Below, piece by piece: positions 21,189 through 32,625 of a stretch of 64,000 bases of DNA. The translations under genes were made by a program, and so were the position numbers. Under the pieces are notes generated by a model. The model was not told where the DNA came from, made no database searches, and saw nothing but the letters and a program-made list of their open reading frames with translations. Every line of letters begins with the position of its first letter. Within the stretch, counting starts at the first letter, position 1. This DNA is from Toxorhynchites rutilus septentrionalis (taxonomy: Eukaryota; Arthropoda; Insecta; Diptera; Culicidae), in the NCBI RefSeq assembly GCF_029784135.1, contig NC_073746.1:5935136-5999135 (forward strand), read 5' to 3'.

Positions 21189-21254
21189 TTAATTGAAACC
21201 AAAAAGAGGTATATTACTGTTAATAATATTAATGAATTTTAAATTCCAATTAAG
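21189..21254 (+). tRNA. trnN: tRNA-Asn (GTT), NUMT copy
   Basis: Acceptor TTAATTG pairs with CAATTAA and the anticodon loop is CTGTTAA. Confidence 0.86.
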
Positions 21255-21319
21255 AAATATAAATGGAATTAAACCATTAAAGATAAAAGTTAGCAGCTTT
21301 TTCTTGATCACCATATTTC
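21254..21319 (-). tRNA. trnS1: tRNA-Ser (AGN, GCT), NUMT copy, inverted
   Basis: On the minus strand the anticodon region reads AAGCTGCTAAC, with acceptor GAAATAT and ATATTTC at the ends. Minus-strand placement of this tRNA is, as far as I know, a mosquito feature. Confidence 0.8.
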
Positions 21320-21330
21320 TATTAATATTT

Positions 21331-21395
21331 ATTTATATAGTTTAAAAAAAACATTACATTTTCAATGTAAAATTAATAAACTTTATTTATAAATA
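21331..21395 (+). tRNA. trnE: tRNA-Glu (TTC), NUMT copy
   Basis: Acceptor ATTTATA pairs with TATAAAT and the anticodon stem-loop is ACATTTTCAATGT. Confidence 0.87.
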
Positions 21396-21403
21396 TTTCC
21401 AAT

Positions 21404-21470
21404 ATTTAAAAATTAAAATAATTTCCTTAACAACTTCAATGTTACACTCTAAATATAAGCTATTTAAATT
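21404..21470 (-). tRNA. trnF: tRNA-Phe (GAA), NUMT copy
   Basis: The minus strand gives ATTTAAATAGCTTA at the 5' side and the anticodon context CATTGAAGTTG. Confidence 0.82.
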
Positions 21471-23222
21471 AATTTAAAAATATTATTAATAATAAAATTA
21501 CAATTCAAATAAAATATCTTATTAAATAAATTTTCAAATTATTATTTTGAAATTCTTGAATATATAAAGAATACTTTTTTATTTGATAATAAAATATATA
21601 TCCACCAAAATATTCTTGATCTTGATCAAATCTTTTATATGAAAATAATCCTATTTTTAATGGCAATTTGATAATAATTAAAGTCGAAATATATGGCATA
21701 AATCATATTACCCAACAAATCTTCTAAATTTATAAAATATAAAAGATTTATTATTACTAAATAAATTTTCATAATTTAATAAATAACATATTAAACCTCC
21801 TAAAACACAAACCATCAATGTTAAAAATTTTATCATTTTAGGTAAATTAATTATCTCTGGATTAAAAAATATTAATCATCTAAGAAAACTCCCTCCAATA
21901 ATAGCTATAATTATTAAAAAAAAAATTCTAAAATTTATAATTCGTCTCTTATCATTTAATATATTTAAAACTATATTTTTAAAATCCCCAGTTATAGAAT
22001 AATAAACTAATCGAAAAGAATAACAAACCGTTAACCCAGTTGAAAAAAAAGAAAGAAAGAAAAAAAGAAAAAAAAAATATATAATCCTTTTATAATAATA
22101 TAAAGAAGTTTAACAATCTCTAAAATTAAATCCTTTGAATAAAATCCAGCCAAAAAAGGCATTCCACACAAAGCTAAATTAGCAATATTAAAACATCTAC
22201 AAACAAAAGGTATTCTTATAAACAACCCTCCTATATAACGAATATCTTGTATATTTTTTATATTATGAATAATTACTCCTGCACATATAAATAATAATGC
22301 TTTAAAAAAAGCATGAGTTAAAAGATGAAAAAATGCTAATTTAAATTCTCCAATAGACAAAATTCTTATTATTAATCCTAACTGTCTTAAAGTAGACAAA
22401 GCAATAATTTTTTTTAAGTCATACTCAAAATTAGCTCCTAATCCAGCTATAAATATCGTTAATCCTGAAATTAATAGTAAAATTTGACCAAATAATGAAT
22501 CTACTAATAAAATATTAAAACGAATCAATAAATAAACCCCTGCAGTTACTAAAGTTGAAGAATGAACTAAAGCAGAAACAGGAGTAGGAGCTGCTATAGC
22601 AGCAGGTAATCAAGAAGAAAAAGGAATTTGAGCTCTTTTAGTTATAGCTGCTAATATCACCAACCCCCTGATTATACATATTTCAAAATTTTCCTTATTA
22701 ATTTCTAAATAAAAAATATAATTTCAACTTCCATAATTTAATATCCAAGCAATAGCTAATAATAAAGCTACGTCAAAAATTCGATTTGATAAAGCTGTTA
22801 ACATCCCAGCATTATAAGATTTTACATTTTGAAAAAAAATACTAAACAATAAGAAACTAATCCTAACCCGTCTCATCCTAATAAAATTCTAATTGAATTA
22901 GGACTAATAATTAATATTATCATTGATATAACAAATATTAAAACTAATAAAATAAATCGATTTTTATTAAAATCTCTAGATATATAATCATCTCTATATA
23001 AAATTACTAAAGAAGAAATTAATAATACAAAAGATATAAATATCAATCTTATTCAATCCAATAAAAAAGTTAACAATTGAAATCGAATATAAAGAAATAA
23101 TTTCTCATGCAATAAAATAAATTAAATCATTTAATAAAAATTTTAAACTAGATATAAAGAAACTAAATCTAATAAAAATTAAAAAATAAAATCTAACCTT
23201 ACAATAATTAATTAAAGAATTC
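21471..23222 (-). pseudogene. ND5: ND5 (NUMT), multiple frame breaks
   Basis: NADH dehydrogenase subunit 5 on the minus strand. Well-preserved blocks include IIALSTL, AFFHLLTHAFFKALLF and ALCGMPFLAGFYSKDLILEI. At about 22043-22080 a CTTT-rich pyrimidine stretch is longer than the gene needs, and the frame changes before the conserved STGLTVCYSFRL segment. A second break is likely near 21720, where upstream codons contain TAA and TAG in the frame of the C-terminal FMPYISTLIIIKLPL block. Start and stop are approximate. Confidence 0.88.
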
Positions 23223-23288
23223 ACGATTTAAAATGAAAATTCATATCATTGACACCACAAATCAATATTTTTTTAAACTATTTAAATT
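23223..23288 (-). tRNA. trnH: tRNA-His (GTG), NUMT copy
   Basis: The minus strand reads AATATTGATTTGTGGTGTCA around the anticodon. It lies between ND5 and ND4. Confidence 0.8.
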
Positions 23289-24560
23289 AAATTCATAATA
23301 TACAAATATCACTTTTTTAAAATTAAAAAATTTAAAGGCAATCAATGTAATATTAATAATAAATATTCTCGACTTGTCCCAAAAGAAAAAAAATTAACTC
23401 CAGAATAAATTTTACCATGTTGACTATATGAAAATAAATAAAGAGTATACGCTGCTCTAAAAAAAGATAATAATTTTAAACCATTATAGTTAATCAAGAT
23501 CATCTTACAATTCTATTTATTAAACTAATTTCCCCTAATAAATTTAATGTTGGAGGGGCCGCCATATTCCCAGCACATAATAAAAATCATCATAAAGCTA
23601 TTCTAGGTATAAAATTTAATATCCCCTTATTAATTAATAAACTTCGTCTATTTATTCGTTCATAAGAAATATTTGCTAAACAAAATAATCCAGAAGAACG
23701 AAACCATGAGCAATTATTAAAGTATAAGATCCTCTTAGTCCTCAATAAGTTATAGTTATTAAACCTCTTAAAACAATCCCTATATGAGCTACAGAAGAAT
23801 AAGCAATTAATGCCTTTAAATCCATTTGACGTAAACAAATTAATCTTACTAACACACCCCCTATTAAACTAATTCTAATTCATCAATAATTAAATTTTAT
23901 ACCTAAAATTTGTAAAAATGAAAAAACACGTAATAAACCATAACCTCCTAATTTTAGTAAAACACCAGCTAAAATTATAGAACCAGAAATAGGGGCTTCA
24001 ACATGAGCCTTTGGTAATCATAAATGAACTAAAAATATTGGCATTTTTACTAAAAAAGCAACAATTATACATAAATATAAAAATTTTAAATTATAATATT
24101 TTAAATAATTTAATATAATCAAATTTATAGTATTTAAATCATTTTTAACAATTAATAAAGGTAAAGAAGCTAATAAAGTATAAAATAATAAATAAATTCC
24201 TAAAAAAATAAATTTCTCAAAAAATAAGTAAAATATAAATATTCTTAATGAACTAAAAGTAAATACTAATATCAATAATAACAGTAAAATTATAAAAGTA
24301 AATAATTTTCTATAATTAAAAACACGATAAATTATTTCTCTAGCTATTAATATTAAAGCACAAATCCAAAATCTCAATATAATTAAACCATAAGAAATTA
24401 AATCTAGTCCAAAATAATAAGAAATATCACAAAAATAATTTATTATTACAATTTTTAATATAAATATAAATCTCCCTAAAAATAATAAACATTGAACCAT
24501 TCAATAATTTTTTTTATATAATAATATTAAACAAATAATAAAAAAAATAAATTTTAACAT
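23289..24560 (-). pseudogene. ND4: ND4 (NUMT), frameshifts and internal deletion
   Basis: NADH dehydrogenase subunit 4, start ATG at 24560-24558, overlapping the ND4L stop. The first third is open to about 24210, where FFE is followed directly by a segment leading into [17 protein letters not shown]. The conserved stretch that should lie between them (containing WGYQPERLQ) is missing, an in-frame loss of about 60 bp. Near 23702 one base is missing before [14 protein letters not shown], changing frame. Another probable one-base loss is near 23492, after SWSWLTM. Confidence 0.88.
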
Positions 24561-24670
24561 TGTAAAATTGAAAATCTTTGAAAATAATCATTCCCATGAG
24601 TTCGAACTATAGAAACTAAAATAGATAACCCTAATACCCCTTCACAAACACAAAAAGTTAATTTATACTC
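24554..24670 (-). pseudogene. ND4L: ND4L, C-terminal part (NUMT end)
   Basis: Encodes LTFCVCEG through RTHGNDYFQ and a Cys-stop end, the last 35 or so codons of NADH dehydrogenase subunit 4L. The upstream part of the gene is absent because the insertion ends at about 24670. Confidence 0.85.
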
Positions 24671-25989
24671 CAGGCAAACATTTCCCTTCGTCCTTCTTCT
24701 TTTCCTTTGCTCACGGATACTTTATATCTTGCGATTTCCCCTCCGTTGCTCGTCGATAAGTTGCTCGTTATTTACGGCACGGGTAGAAAAGTTCACAAAT
24801 CAGCAGAACAAATGTATGGGAAAATGGACACGCTTATACTTTTCATGAATTTTAACCATTTACACATCAGAGAATTGTAATGTATAGCATTTCAAACGAA
24901 TCTTAGGAAATTTCTGATTCGTTTGGTATGTAAATCGCCAAAATCCAAATGTTCGCGGCAAAAATAGTTATTAATGTTTACTTTATTTCATAAAAACGTG
25001 ACCTGTTTTCTGATTTGGCACCCTTAATGAAGAGAGATCAATGGCCTCATGGCCTAAGATGCACGAACAGGCTCTTGGTGACACCGTTCATCAGCGCTTT
25101 CATGATGAACGAAGTTAGCTTCACCACAACAGCGACAACATGCTCCAATCGCTGTTCAATTATAACTGAGCGGATTTTCGAGTGGCGCTCGCTTATATAC
25201 CGATTGGTGATATCAATAGCCTGTTTTGAAAGTAATTTTAAGACCATTGAAACAAGTTTTTGGATCAAAAAGTAACAAGTATATAACGCGTAGACATTTT
25301 ATCTTTCGAATGAAGTGTTTATCATACCATTTCGTTCAGTTGTTTAGGAGCTATTAACGCTCAAAATATCGGTCTCCGGCGTAACGCTTTCGTTTTCGAA
25401 ACTTTGATTTTACACCCCGGTATAGAAATGAAAGACGTAGTCCTACGTCAAAATTGCGAAGTAACATACTTTTTTGACGTTCGTACACTACCTTAGGTAA
25501 TATTTCCACCTTAGGTAATATTTCTTTCGGTGATAAGAAACCCAAAGCTCGGAATTCGACGAAAATTGTTTATTACGTCAGTATTGTCAATCGAAACTGA
25601 TCTGTATATCATCAGATCAAAACTTGAAATATAGTCATACCAAACCAAACGATTCAAAGATTTTAATTCCTAATCAATAGCGAAAAACTCTATCCACCAC
25701 CCCACTTATAAGACGCGACGCGAGACAAGACATAACACTTATTGTTCTTACTTAATTAAACGAATTAAAATTTACCTTATGTCGACAGGTTTCGGGCGCG
25801 AAGCTGCCCATCTGCGGGACAATGTCCGACTGATTACATCTTCGTACGTGTTGCGTAGGCGTCCGAAATTTAATAATAAAAGAGATAAGTTACTGAATTC
25901 TCAGCTCCCTCTATCCACCACCCTTTCCCTGCAAAAGCATTATCGAGTTACATGTTATGTTATTGTTCTTCATTCACATTTTCATGAGT
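24671..25989. other. Unassigned DNA with a GACGTAG palindrome
   Basis: Frames at 25015-25275 (+) and 25047-25268 (-) overlap on opposite strands and show no domain, so neither is called. GACGTAGTCCTACGTC, a perfect 16-bp palindrome, lies at 25434-25449. No other boundary is clear. Confidence 0.4.
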
Positions 25990-26350
25990 TGAAATCTTTT
26001 AAGCTATTTTTTGTTCTAGCAGGTAAATCAATGCACATCCTCTGTTTTCCAGCATGCTTCCGAAGTGCCGTAAAATAACAAAAAAGTATAATCCTTTTAG
26101 TAAGAAATTATCAGGTGTCGTAAGAGCTGATTTATGCAACCTGATAGAATCCATGCGGCGATCCTTGAAAGATGTAGTAAATTGTAGTCATCGTTTTCAT
26201 TTCAAATTCCTGAACCCTTCCAGAAGTCGACTAATCCGAAAATTATGACTTCCAGAGATTATCTTTCGATGAGGTACATTGTACAGAGTCATGGATTGAG
26301 CGTCATGGACCTTCTCGTGAAGATATAAGTTTACGTAACAAAAATGTATG
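25990..26350 (+). repeat. Exon-like repeat (copy 3, open frame)
   Basis: Begins with a CATCCTCTGTTTTCCAGC segment that resembles a splice acceptor. An open frame follows from 26054 to TGA 26246-26248: LPKCRK, KLSGV, IESMRRSLKDVVNCSHRF, SRLIRKL. Copy 4 at 32280 has the same frame, same stop point and mostly conservative changes. No domain is recognised. Confidence 0.75.
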
Positions 26351-26490
26351 TTGCCAGAAAATGTTTCTTTTTATAATATTATTTTCGCTGTATGTCTAAT
26401 GAAAATTGTAGGTCGAACCATTATTCCAGAATACTGATTCGATTCATTGGCTGACAATTCTAATACGGTAACCCAATGTAAATTAGTTAA

Positions 26491-26530
26491 TACAGGTCGG
26501 TCTCGATTATCCGGAGCATTTTATTTTTGA
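26491..26530. repeat. Lone left end of a Tigger-like element
   Basis: TA followed by CAGGTCGGTCTCGATTATCC, which matches in complement the right end at 28495-28517. It could be the true left end of a 2-kb element (26493-28517) or a solo end. Confidence 0.5.
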
Positions 26531-26574
26531 TTTTCGGAAATTTTGAATAATTTGTACAATAATTCTGTATTGAA

Positions 26575-26830
26575 TAGCTAATATGGGTATCAAAAGAAAG
26601 GGCTTGACTAGTAGAATACAGTTATTTATGAAAAATGCAAATCTAAAATAACGGCCACTACAAAATGGTGGATTACATATTTTCTCAGAACCCCATCAAA
26701 TATGGGTATCAAATGAAAGGGCTTGACTAGTAGAACACAGTTATTTATGAAAAATGCCCAAAAATGTATCAAAAGAAAGTTCTCGACTAGTAGAACATAG
26801 CAGATAATGAAAAACCAATTTCAAGATGGC
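26575..26830. repeat. Degenerate tandem repeat, GGGTATCAAA.GAAAGGGCTT
   Basis: Three units (near 26583, 26703 and 26766) share ATCAAA.GAAAG..CT.GACTAGTAGAA and TTATTTATGAAAAATGC. A fourth diverged unit is near 27468. Confidence 0.7.
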
Positions 26831-26920
26831 CGCAGTCCCCAAACAACTAATTACTTTTTGAATGGTTTCATACAGCTTGACCAGTTTCTATATATGTTTG
26901 GATGTTTGTTGGGTTGTCCC

Positions 26921-27211
26921 TTCTTCTTCTTCTTCTTCTTCTTCTTCTTCAATGTCACTAACGTTCCTAGAGGAACTTCGCCGTCTCAACGTAGTATTAC
27001 TTGCGTCATTTTTATTAGTACTTAGTTGAGATTTCTATGCCAAATAACACGCCTTGAATGCATTCTGAGTGGCAAGCTCTAGAATACGCGTGATCACAGT
27101 GCAAGTCGGAGGAAATTTCTTTGACGAAAAATTCCCCCGACCAGAACGGGAATCGAACCCGAACACCCGGCATGTTAGTTATGACGCTAACCACTCGGCC
27201 AAGGGAGCTCC
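26921..27211 (-). mobile_element. tRNA-derived SINE with GAA tail
   Basis: On the minus strand the tRNA-like head has an A box (TGGCCGAGTGG) and a B box (GGTTCGATTCC), followed by a tRNA-unrelated body and a (GAA)n tail, seen on the plus strand as TTC repeats at 26921-26950. TTGGGTTGTCCC is duplicated at 26909-26920 and 27212-27223. The head supplies an internal RNA polymerase III promoter; mobilisation would depend on a LINE. It resembles the mosquito Feilai type, but the family name is not certain. Confidence 0.9.
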
Positions 27212-27506
27212 TTGGGTTGTCCCACATTAATAGAAAATTGACCCCGTTCCTGTTGATTCATTGATCTGAAATTTGGAACATACATTTAATTCTACTGTCA
27301 TTATAAAACTGCGTATTCCATGATCTTGAAAAATTCAATTTGGCCGCCGCAAAAAAATGTCTGAATGGCTTGATTTGGAGAATACACTACACTATAAACA
27401 ACATAAATTCGAAAAGGTCGCCGCCACAAAATTGTCGACTTTGTATTTTTTGCAATCCCCTCAATATTGGTATCAAATGAAATGATTTGACTAATAGAAT
27501 ACAGTA

Positions 27507-28517
27507 CAGGTCGGACTCGATTATATACAGACTTGATTATATGTTATTCGATTATATACAATTTTGGTCTCGATTATATACAGTTTGGAAAAAAATATTT
27601 TTTTTATATTTCAAAAATGGCGTGATTTTTGAAGATTTTGCTTGAATTTTCACCAGTAATTGTTCATATCGATATTGCAGCCAAATTAAGAAAGATAGAA
27701 GTTGTGCGTCAAAGAACAAATTATGGAGCGGTTAAAGAACTTCATTTTAATTGATAGAAATAAATTTTGAGGTTAAAATTAATAATAACACATTAAAAAT
27801 TATGAACTTCTAACACATTGCGGACCGCTCACGAGTTTTCTAGTGTTTCGCGTTCCGTCTGTTACAAATGGATCACGAAATAACCCGTATTTTCTACACT
27901 TGATGGTTAGATCCTTGATTTGCCAAGAATCTAACAACACCTACCGATGGCTTCACCGAAGAAAACGATCTCATTCGTGGAATCCGAACAAATGAAGCGC
28001 TCAAGTTTGTCCCAAAACGTGCGGTCCTTAATGTGTTAAGTGTTTCACTTCCAAAATGTTATTAAATTTCACTAATTTAGTTGTTCCACTACTATATCGT
28101 GTACTAAATTTTTTGTCATCTTTCAAATGATATCATCAAAATCGTCTTCCGTAGCGTACTTTTCAATGTATAGCCAGTTTGAAGCAACAGAGTCCGAAAC
28201 AGAAAAAAAAGTTCTGTTACTATGTCATTGTTGAAATTCGAACATATGCGTAGGAGGATTTTTTTTCATCAAATATGATCGTCTATCACCTCCTGAGGGA
28301 ATCTGGATAAATTATTTTTTTTCATGTGAGAAAGGTGTTTTCTGACTTTAAGGGGATGAATCAAAAATCAAATTCCTCTTTTATTTTCAAAAAACCAAAA
28401 ATACATGCAAAAAAAAAACAAATGAAGAAAAAAAAAATGTTTTGACTCGATTATCCGGAGGATTCGATTATCCGGAGTGAAAAAAAATCAATACTCCGGA
28501 TAATCGAGTCCGACCGG
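27507..28517. mobile_element. 1-kb non-autonomous Tigger-like element
   Basis: The left end CAGGTCGGACTCGATTAT and the right end (complement CCGGTCGGACTCGATTAT) are flanked by TA (27505-27506, 28518-28519), the duplication typical of pogo/Tigger. Subterminal CTCGATTATATACAG or CTCGATTATCCGGAG motifs repeat near each end. There is no transposase. Most of its length parallels 53700-54480 inside the Tigger relic at 52 kb (for example TATATCGATATTGC, GATAGAAGTTG, GTCAAAGAACAAATT). Confidence 0.75.
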
Positions 28518-28904
28518 TATTAGAAATCTTTCCTCACAGCAGATTCGCATTGGATATGGACATCAATTTCATCTACTGTTCGTCGACTGTACCGACAGAT
28601 TACTTGACCCATTATCCGAACATGCGGAAACAACGTGTTCACCGTTACTTGCAGAACTCTATCTTTCTGCCCATAATGAGTACAGAAGCGTTGTTATCCC
28701 AATAATTACAGCTTCCTGAAGTTATCTCCCGTCGAGTTGAAGAATTGAAGTTATTGGAAGTCATCTTCTACCCAGTTTAGTTTCCGAACGTATTTTTAGG
28801 CAATGAGAGACACACTGAGAAGAATTGCTTGTCAGAAAATCTCAAGACTTGTCAGAAAGAAAGACATTTTGTTGGTCTGATTTAGGTATCCTCAAGTCAT
28901 TTAT

Positions 28905-29168
28905 CCCTTGAATGGCGTTAACGTTCCCTGTGGAACTTTTGCCATCTCAACGTATGCATTAACTAGCGTCATTTAATAATACTTAGTTGAGATTTTCTAA
29001 GCCAAATAACACGCCTTGAATGTATTCCGAGGGGCAAGCTCTAGAATACGCGTGATCACAGTGCAAGTCGAAGGAAATTTCTTTGACGAAAAAATCCCCC
29101 GGCCAGAACGGGAATCGAACCCGAACACCCGGCATGATAATGTGAGACGCTAACCACTCGGCCACGGG
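28905..29168 (-). mobile_element. tRNA-derived SINE (second copy)
   Basis: Same family as 26921-27211, with B box complement at 29111-29121 and A box complement at 29154-29164. A perfect 13-bp target duplication, TCAAGTCATTTAT, flanks it (28892-28904, 29169-29181). This copy lacks the GAA tail. Confidence 0.92.
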
Positions 29169-29181
29169 TCAAGTCATTTAT

Positions 29182-29880
29182 ACGTGAAATGAAAAAAAGG
29201 AATTCGCTGTGGAATTTGTGTTACCGATTCAGATACATATCTTTGTGCTATAATCATTTCAACAAAGCTTACATTTTCCCCATCGATATTTTCAACCCCT
29301 ATGCGCTACAATATCAGTAACAATAAAGGCGTAAAAATCAATATCGCAAAAGGTTTCCAATGTTCCACAAGCAGGATCTCGAAAAGAACCGAGAAATGAA
29401 GAGTATAGTAATAGGTAAAATTTTGAACTGAATTGTTGAATTGAATATTGAAACAAATCATGGTACAATCTAAATTAAAGTTTTAACTGATAACAGAAAC
29501 CAAGTAATGCAAACTAAGTATTATCACACGAAGAGTAGATCAGCAAAAAATTTATCTGCTGATCTTTCAATTATTTTCCTACATAGATCCGACCGTATCA
29601 TTATTCATCCCGCTCAAACGGTCCTCAATAAGACCGCACCACTCAATTCAGAAAACTCATGAATGAATACTCGAATTGTATTCTCTTTGGCTCAAAATAA
29701 TTACGACTTTTCCCACTGCGCTCTACGTAGAGAGACCTGGTCGTACAACGACTTTCCGTCGGTGCTGCTATCGCCGCCTCTGAATATGTAAATTTCACCC
29801 GTGAAGTTTTGCACACAAGCTTCACCAGCACAAAGCATTCCACCGACTCACGATGCTAAATATTGGGCTCGAAAATTCCA
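29182..29880. other. Unassigned intergenic DNA
   Basis: No gene, RNA or repeat boundary is evident. A short minus frame at 29643-29843 has no motif. Confidence 0.35.
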
Positions 29881-30480
29881 ATAATTTTCTAAACAAACTT
29901 AAAAAAGGAAACCCGCTGCCCCCAATAATACATAATCACTAAGCACAATCGCCGCGAGTAACCTCGTCGCAAGCGCGAACGCAGCGCGCGATTCGATGTC
30001 GGATGCTGTGATTCAGCAAAACCCACAACCCGCCAAAACAATAAAGCGCCAGCCCCGTGTTCGGCCTGGCCTGGTCGGAAACATTGAGTGATCGCTGTTC
30101 CACAGAACATCACAAAGTTTCATCCCTCTAATTATCCACTGATTTGCCGTTTGATACACATCGCATCTGCCGGTTTTTGCTACCTCGTTCCGAAAGTTCC
30201 GACGTTATGATTTTCACCGATTGTATGGATGGCTTTTGTTTGGCGGGCTCGAGACGTCATGCTCGTTGGCCTTTGCTTTACCAACATGGTCCACAAACAG
30301 GCCGCGCGGCCAGCAGCGGCGTTCCACTACTGTGCTTCTCAAAATCCACGCCTTTCGCTGCCGCTGGCCAGGCCGAGCTTCTTCAGTTGTCTTCCATGCC
30401 GTTTTGATGCCGAGAACCGCCCGTTTCGATAATTACACACCTTTTAGATGGCAGCGCCTCCGACGTGGCGAACAGTAATA
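29881..30480. other. GC-rich island in AT-rich surroundings
   Basis: The stretch is clearly richer in G and C than its flanks (many GCGCG, CGCCGC and GGCC groups). Frames on both strands are short and without domains. It may be an old promoter or exon region of a host gene, but nothing shows which. Confidence 0.35.
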
Positions 30481-30720
30481 TAATGATGATAATTACGTTT
30501 TGTGAGAGTCCTAAGGTCCTAAATAAATACGGCTGAGAATTAAGCAAGATGACGAGGTGCTTTGACGGTAAGCTGCCTTTTTAGCGGGCTTTTTGGGTTC
30601 AAAGATGCATATCTGCAGAATTAAATACACTATTGTCCCATTTCATGGCGTTATGCATTATTAACCAAATTTAAAATCAAAGAAAAAGAGAGAAAATTTA
30701 TAATGTTATCTAAATCAATA

Positions 30721-31812
30721 GTAAGGTAAATGATTTTGGTTTGTCCAGTCGAAAGTATGATCATGGTTTGTCCACTTTTTTAATTGCTCTAATTCAACGC
30801 GTATTTCAAAACATATAAATAAAATTGTCTTTTTCATGATTTACAGTAATTTTACAGTATATTTTTAAGGGTTCACATGTTTTAAAGAACTATGAATTCC
30901 ATCTTCTATTGGTATCAATGCGCCCCTCATTTTTTTACAGTAGTTTTATAGTATATTTTTACGGAATCAAATGTTTTAAAGGATTACAAAATACACCATC
31001 TATGGGTGTCAATGCGCCCCCCATTCGAGCTAGCTTTTAATCGATCACCAGATGATTATGAAGAAAAATCGATTTGCATTTAATAGTTGCGTGAAAACAC
31101 CCTAAATCGGACAAACCAAGATCATTTAGGGTGGATGCAAATCGATTTTTCTTGATGAAAATCACATATAATCAATACGAGTTTGGGTTTGTTGAAATTA
31201 TTCAAATTTTTATGTTTTTTAACGATTTTCCTCAAAGAGGAATTATGATCATGGTTTGTCCAAAAAATGATCATGATTTGTCCGGCTTTAGAAATCACAA
31301 TTTTTTAACGAAAGCATTCGAATTCTCAAGTAGACCAACCGGTTACCATAGAAATCATGTGGACAAAACAACATTAGTGAATCGGACAACTCATGATCAG
31401 AATTGAGGTCATCGAAATGCGTTAATTACATGGTTTAGCTATGTAAATCTGATACAAATGGTGTGCAAGAATGATGTTTACAATATTTGTAAGTGTTATA
31501 ATCCAGAAATGGTCTTAATACGTGCGAAATAATCATCTGGTGATCGATTAAAAGTTAGCTCGAATGGGGGGCGCATTGACACCCATAGATGGTGTATTTT
31601 ATAATCCTTTAAAACATTTGATTCCATGAAAATATACTATAAAACTACTGAAATATCAAATATCATATCATGAAAAAAAAACAATTTTATTTATATGTTT
31701 TGAAACATTCGAATACCTGATTTGACAAAGGTGTACTGAATTAGAGCATTCAAAAAAGTGGACAAACCATGATCATATTTTCGACTGGACAAACCAAAAT
31801 CGTTTACCTTAC
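30721..31812. mobile_element. Fold-back element with roughly 300-bp arms
   Basis: The left arm (30721-31068) and right arm (31524-31812) are mirrored: GGTAAATGATTTTGGTTTGTCC at the tip, TATGATCATGGTTTGTCCAC inside, then TCAATGCGCCCC..CATTCGAGCTA and TTTTAATCGATCACCAGATG at the base. The left arm has an extra 90-bp tandem copy (30843-30938 against 30939-31027). TGATCATG.TTTGTCC appears twice more in the loop near 31247 and 31268. There is no coding sequence. Confidence 0.85.
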
Positions 31813-32259
31813 CATACATGCAAGTAAAAAATTCCAGACATATCAACATCAAGCTTAGGAAAGATCCTAACTTTCCTTTTTCTCGTGGTTCATTGGCTAT
31901 TTCTGCACTTGTTTGAACAAATGGATTTATACAATGATTAAATACCTGTTTGACAGGTTATCAATGGAATCAGGTTTGATTTGAAACTTAAGGAAAACAA
32001 GCATATGAAAAACAATGAACAAGTTTTCATGCGTCTGAAAAGCTGGAGTGATCCATTTGCCACACATTTACTCATACCGTCAGTTATAATTTCAATTATA
32101 GCTGAGGGTATGAGTAAATGCAATTTTGTAAGCAATTTTTCTCATTCAAAATACAAATAATATTTTTGGTCAACTGGTCTACCCAACCAATTGTTCCATA
32201 AAATCATTAACAGAATGATCGTTTCCTATAAATAGATGGTTCACTCGGCAATAATTATC
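31813..32259. other. Spacer with a near-perfect 27-bp hairpin
   Basis: 32065-32091 (CATTTACTCATACC...) pairs with 32094-32120 with two mismatches and a two-base loop. 31905-32020 resembles 2385-2520. No gene is seen. Confidence 0.6.
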
Positions 32260-32625
32260 ATAAATGTATTTCTCTTCGAGCAGGTGGCCACCCTTCCTCA
32301 TCCTCTGTTTTTCCAGCGTGCTTCCGAAGTGCCGGAAAACAACAGAAGCAGTGTGTAATCCTTTTGGTGGTAAATTATCAGGTGTCGAAGAAGCAGATAT
32401 TTGCAACCAGATAGAATCGATGCGGCGATCCTTGGAAGATATGGTAAATTGTAGTCATCGTTTTCTTTTCAAATCCTGGAACTTCACCAGGAGCAATCTA
32501 ATCCGAAAATTATGACTTCCAGAAATTATCTCCCATTGCGCTACAATGTGCCGAGTCATGGAATGGGCATCATTTGGCGTCAGTACAACTTTTCGGAAAG
32601 ATGTAATTGTACGTAACAATGTTTC
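32260..32625 (+). repeat. Exon-like repeat (copy 4, open frame)
   Basis: A CATCCTCTGTTTTTCCAGCG acceptor-like start precedes an open frame ending at TGA 32513-32515, with VLPKCRKTT, KLSGVEEADICN, IESMRRSLEDMVNCSHRF and SNLIRKL. It shares sequence with copy 3 beyond the stop (ACTTCCAGA.ATTATCT, GAGTCATGGA), so the repeat unit is longer than the frame. Confidence 0.75.

Noticed and set aside
25015..25275. Overlapping frames on both strands
   Set aside because: Mutually exclusive shadows with no domain on either side.
26921..26950. Short TTC repeats as a CRISPR-like or regulatory array
   Set aside because: Simple trinucleotide tail of a SINE; no spacers or repeat structure of an array.
29098..29168. 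Nuclear tRNA gene
   Set aside because: A and B boxes are present, but it is the head of a SINE flanked by a target duplication; no cloverleaf fits well.
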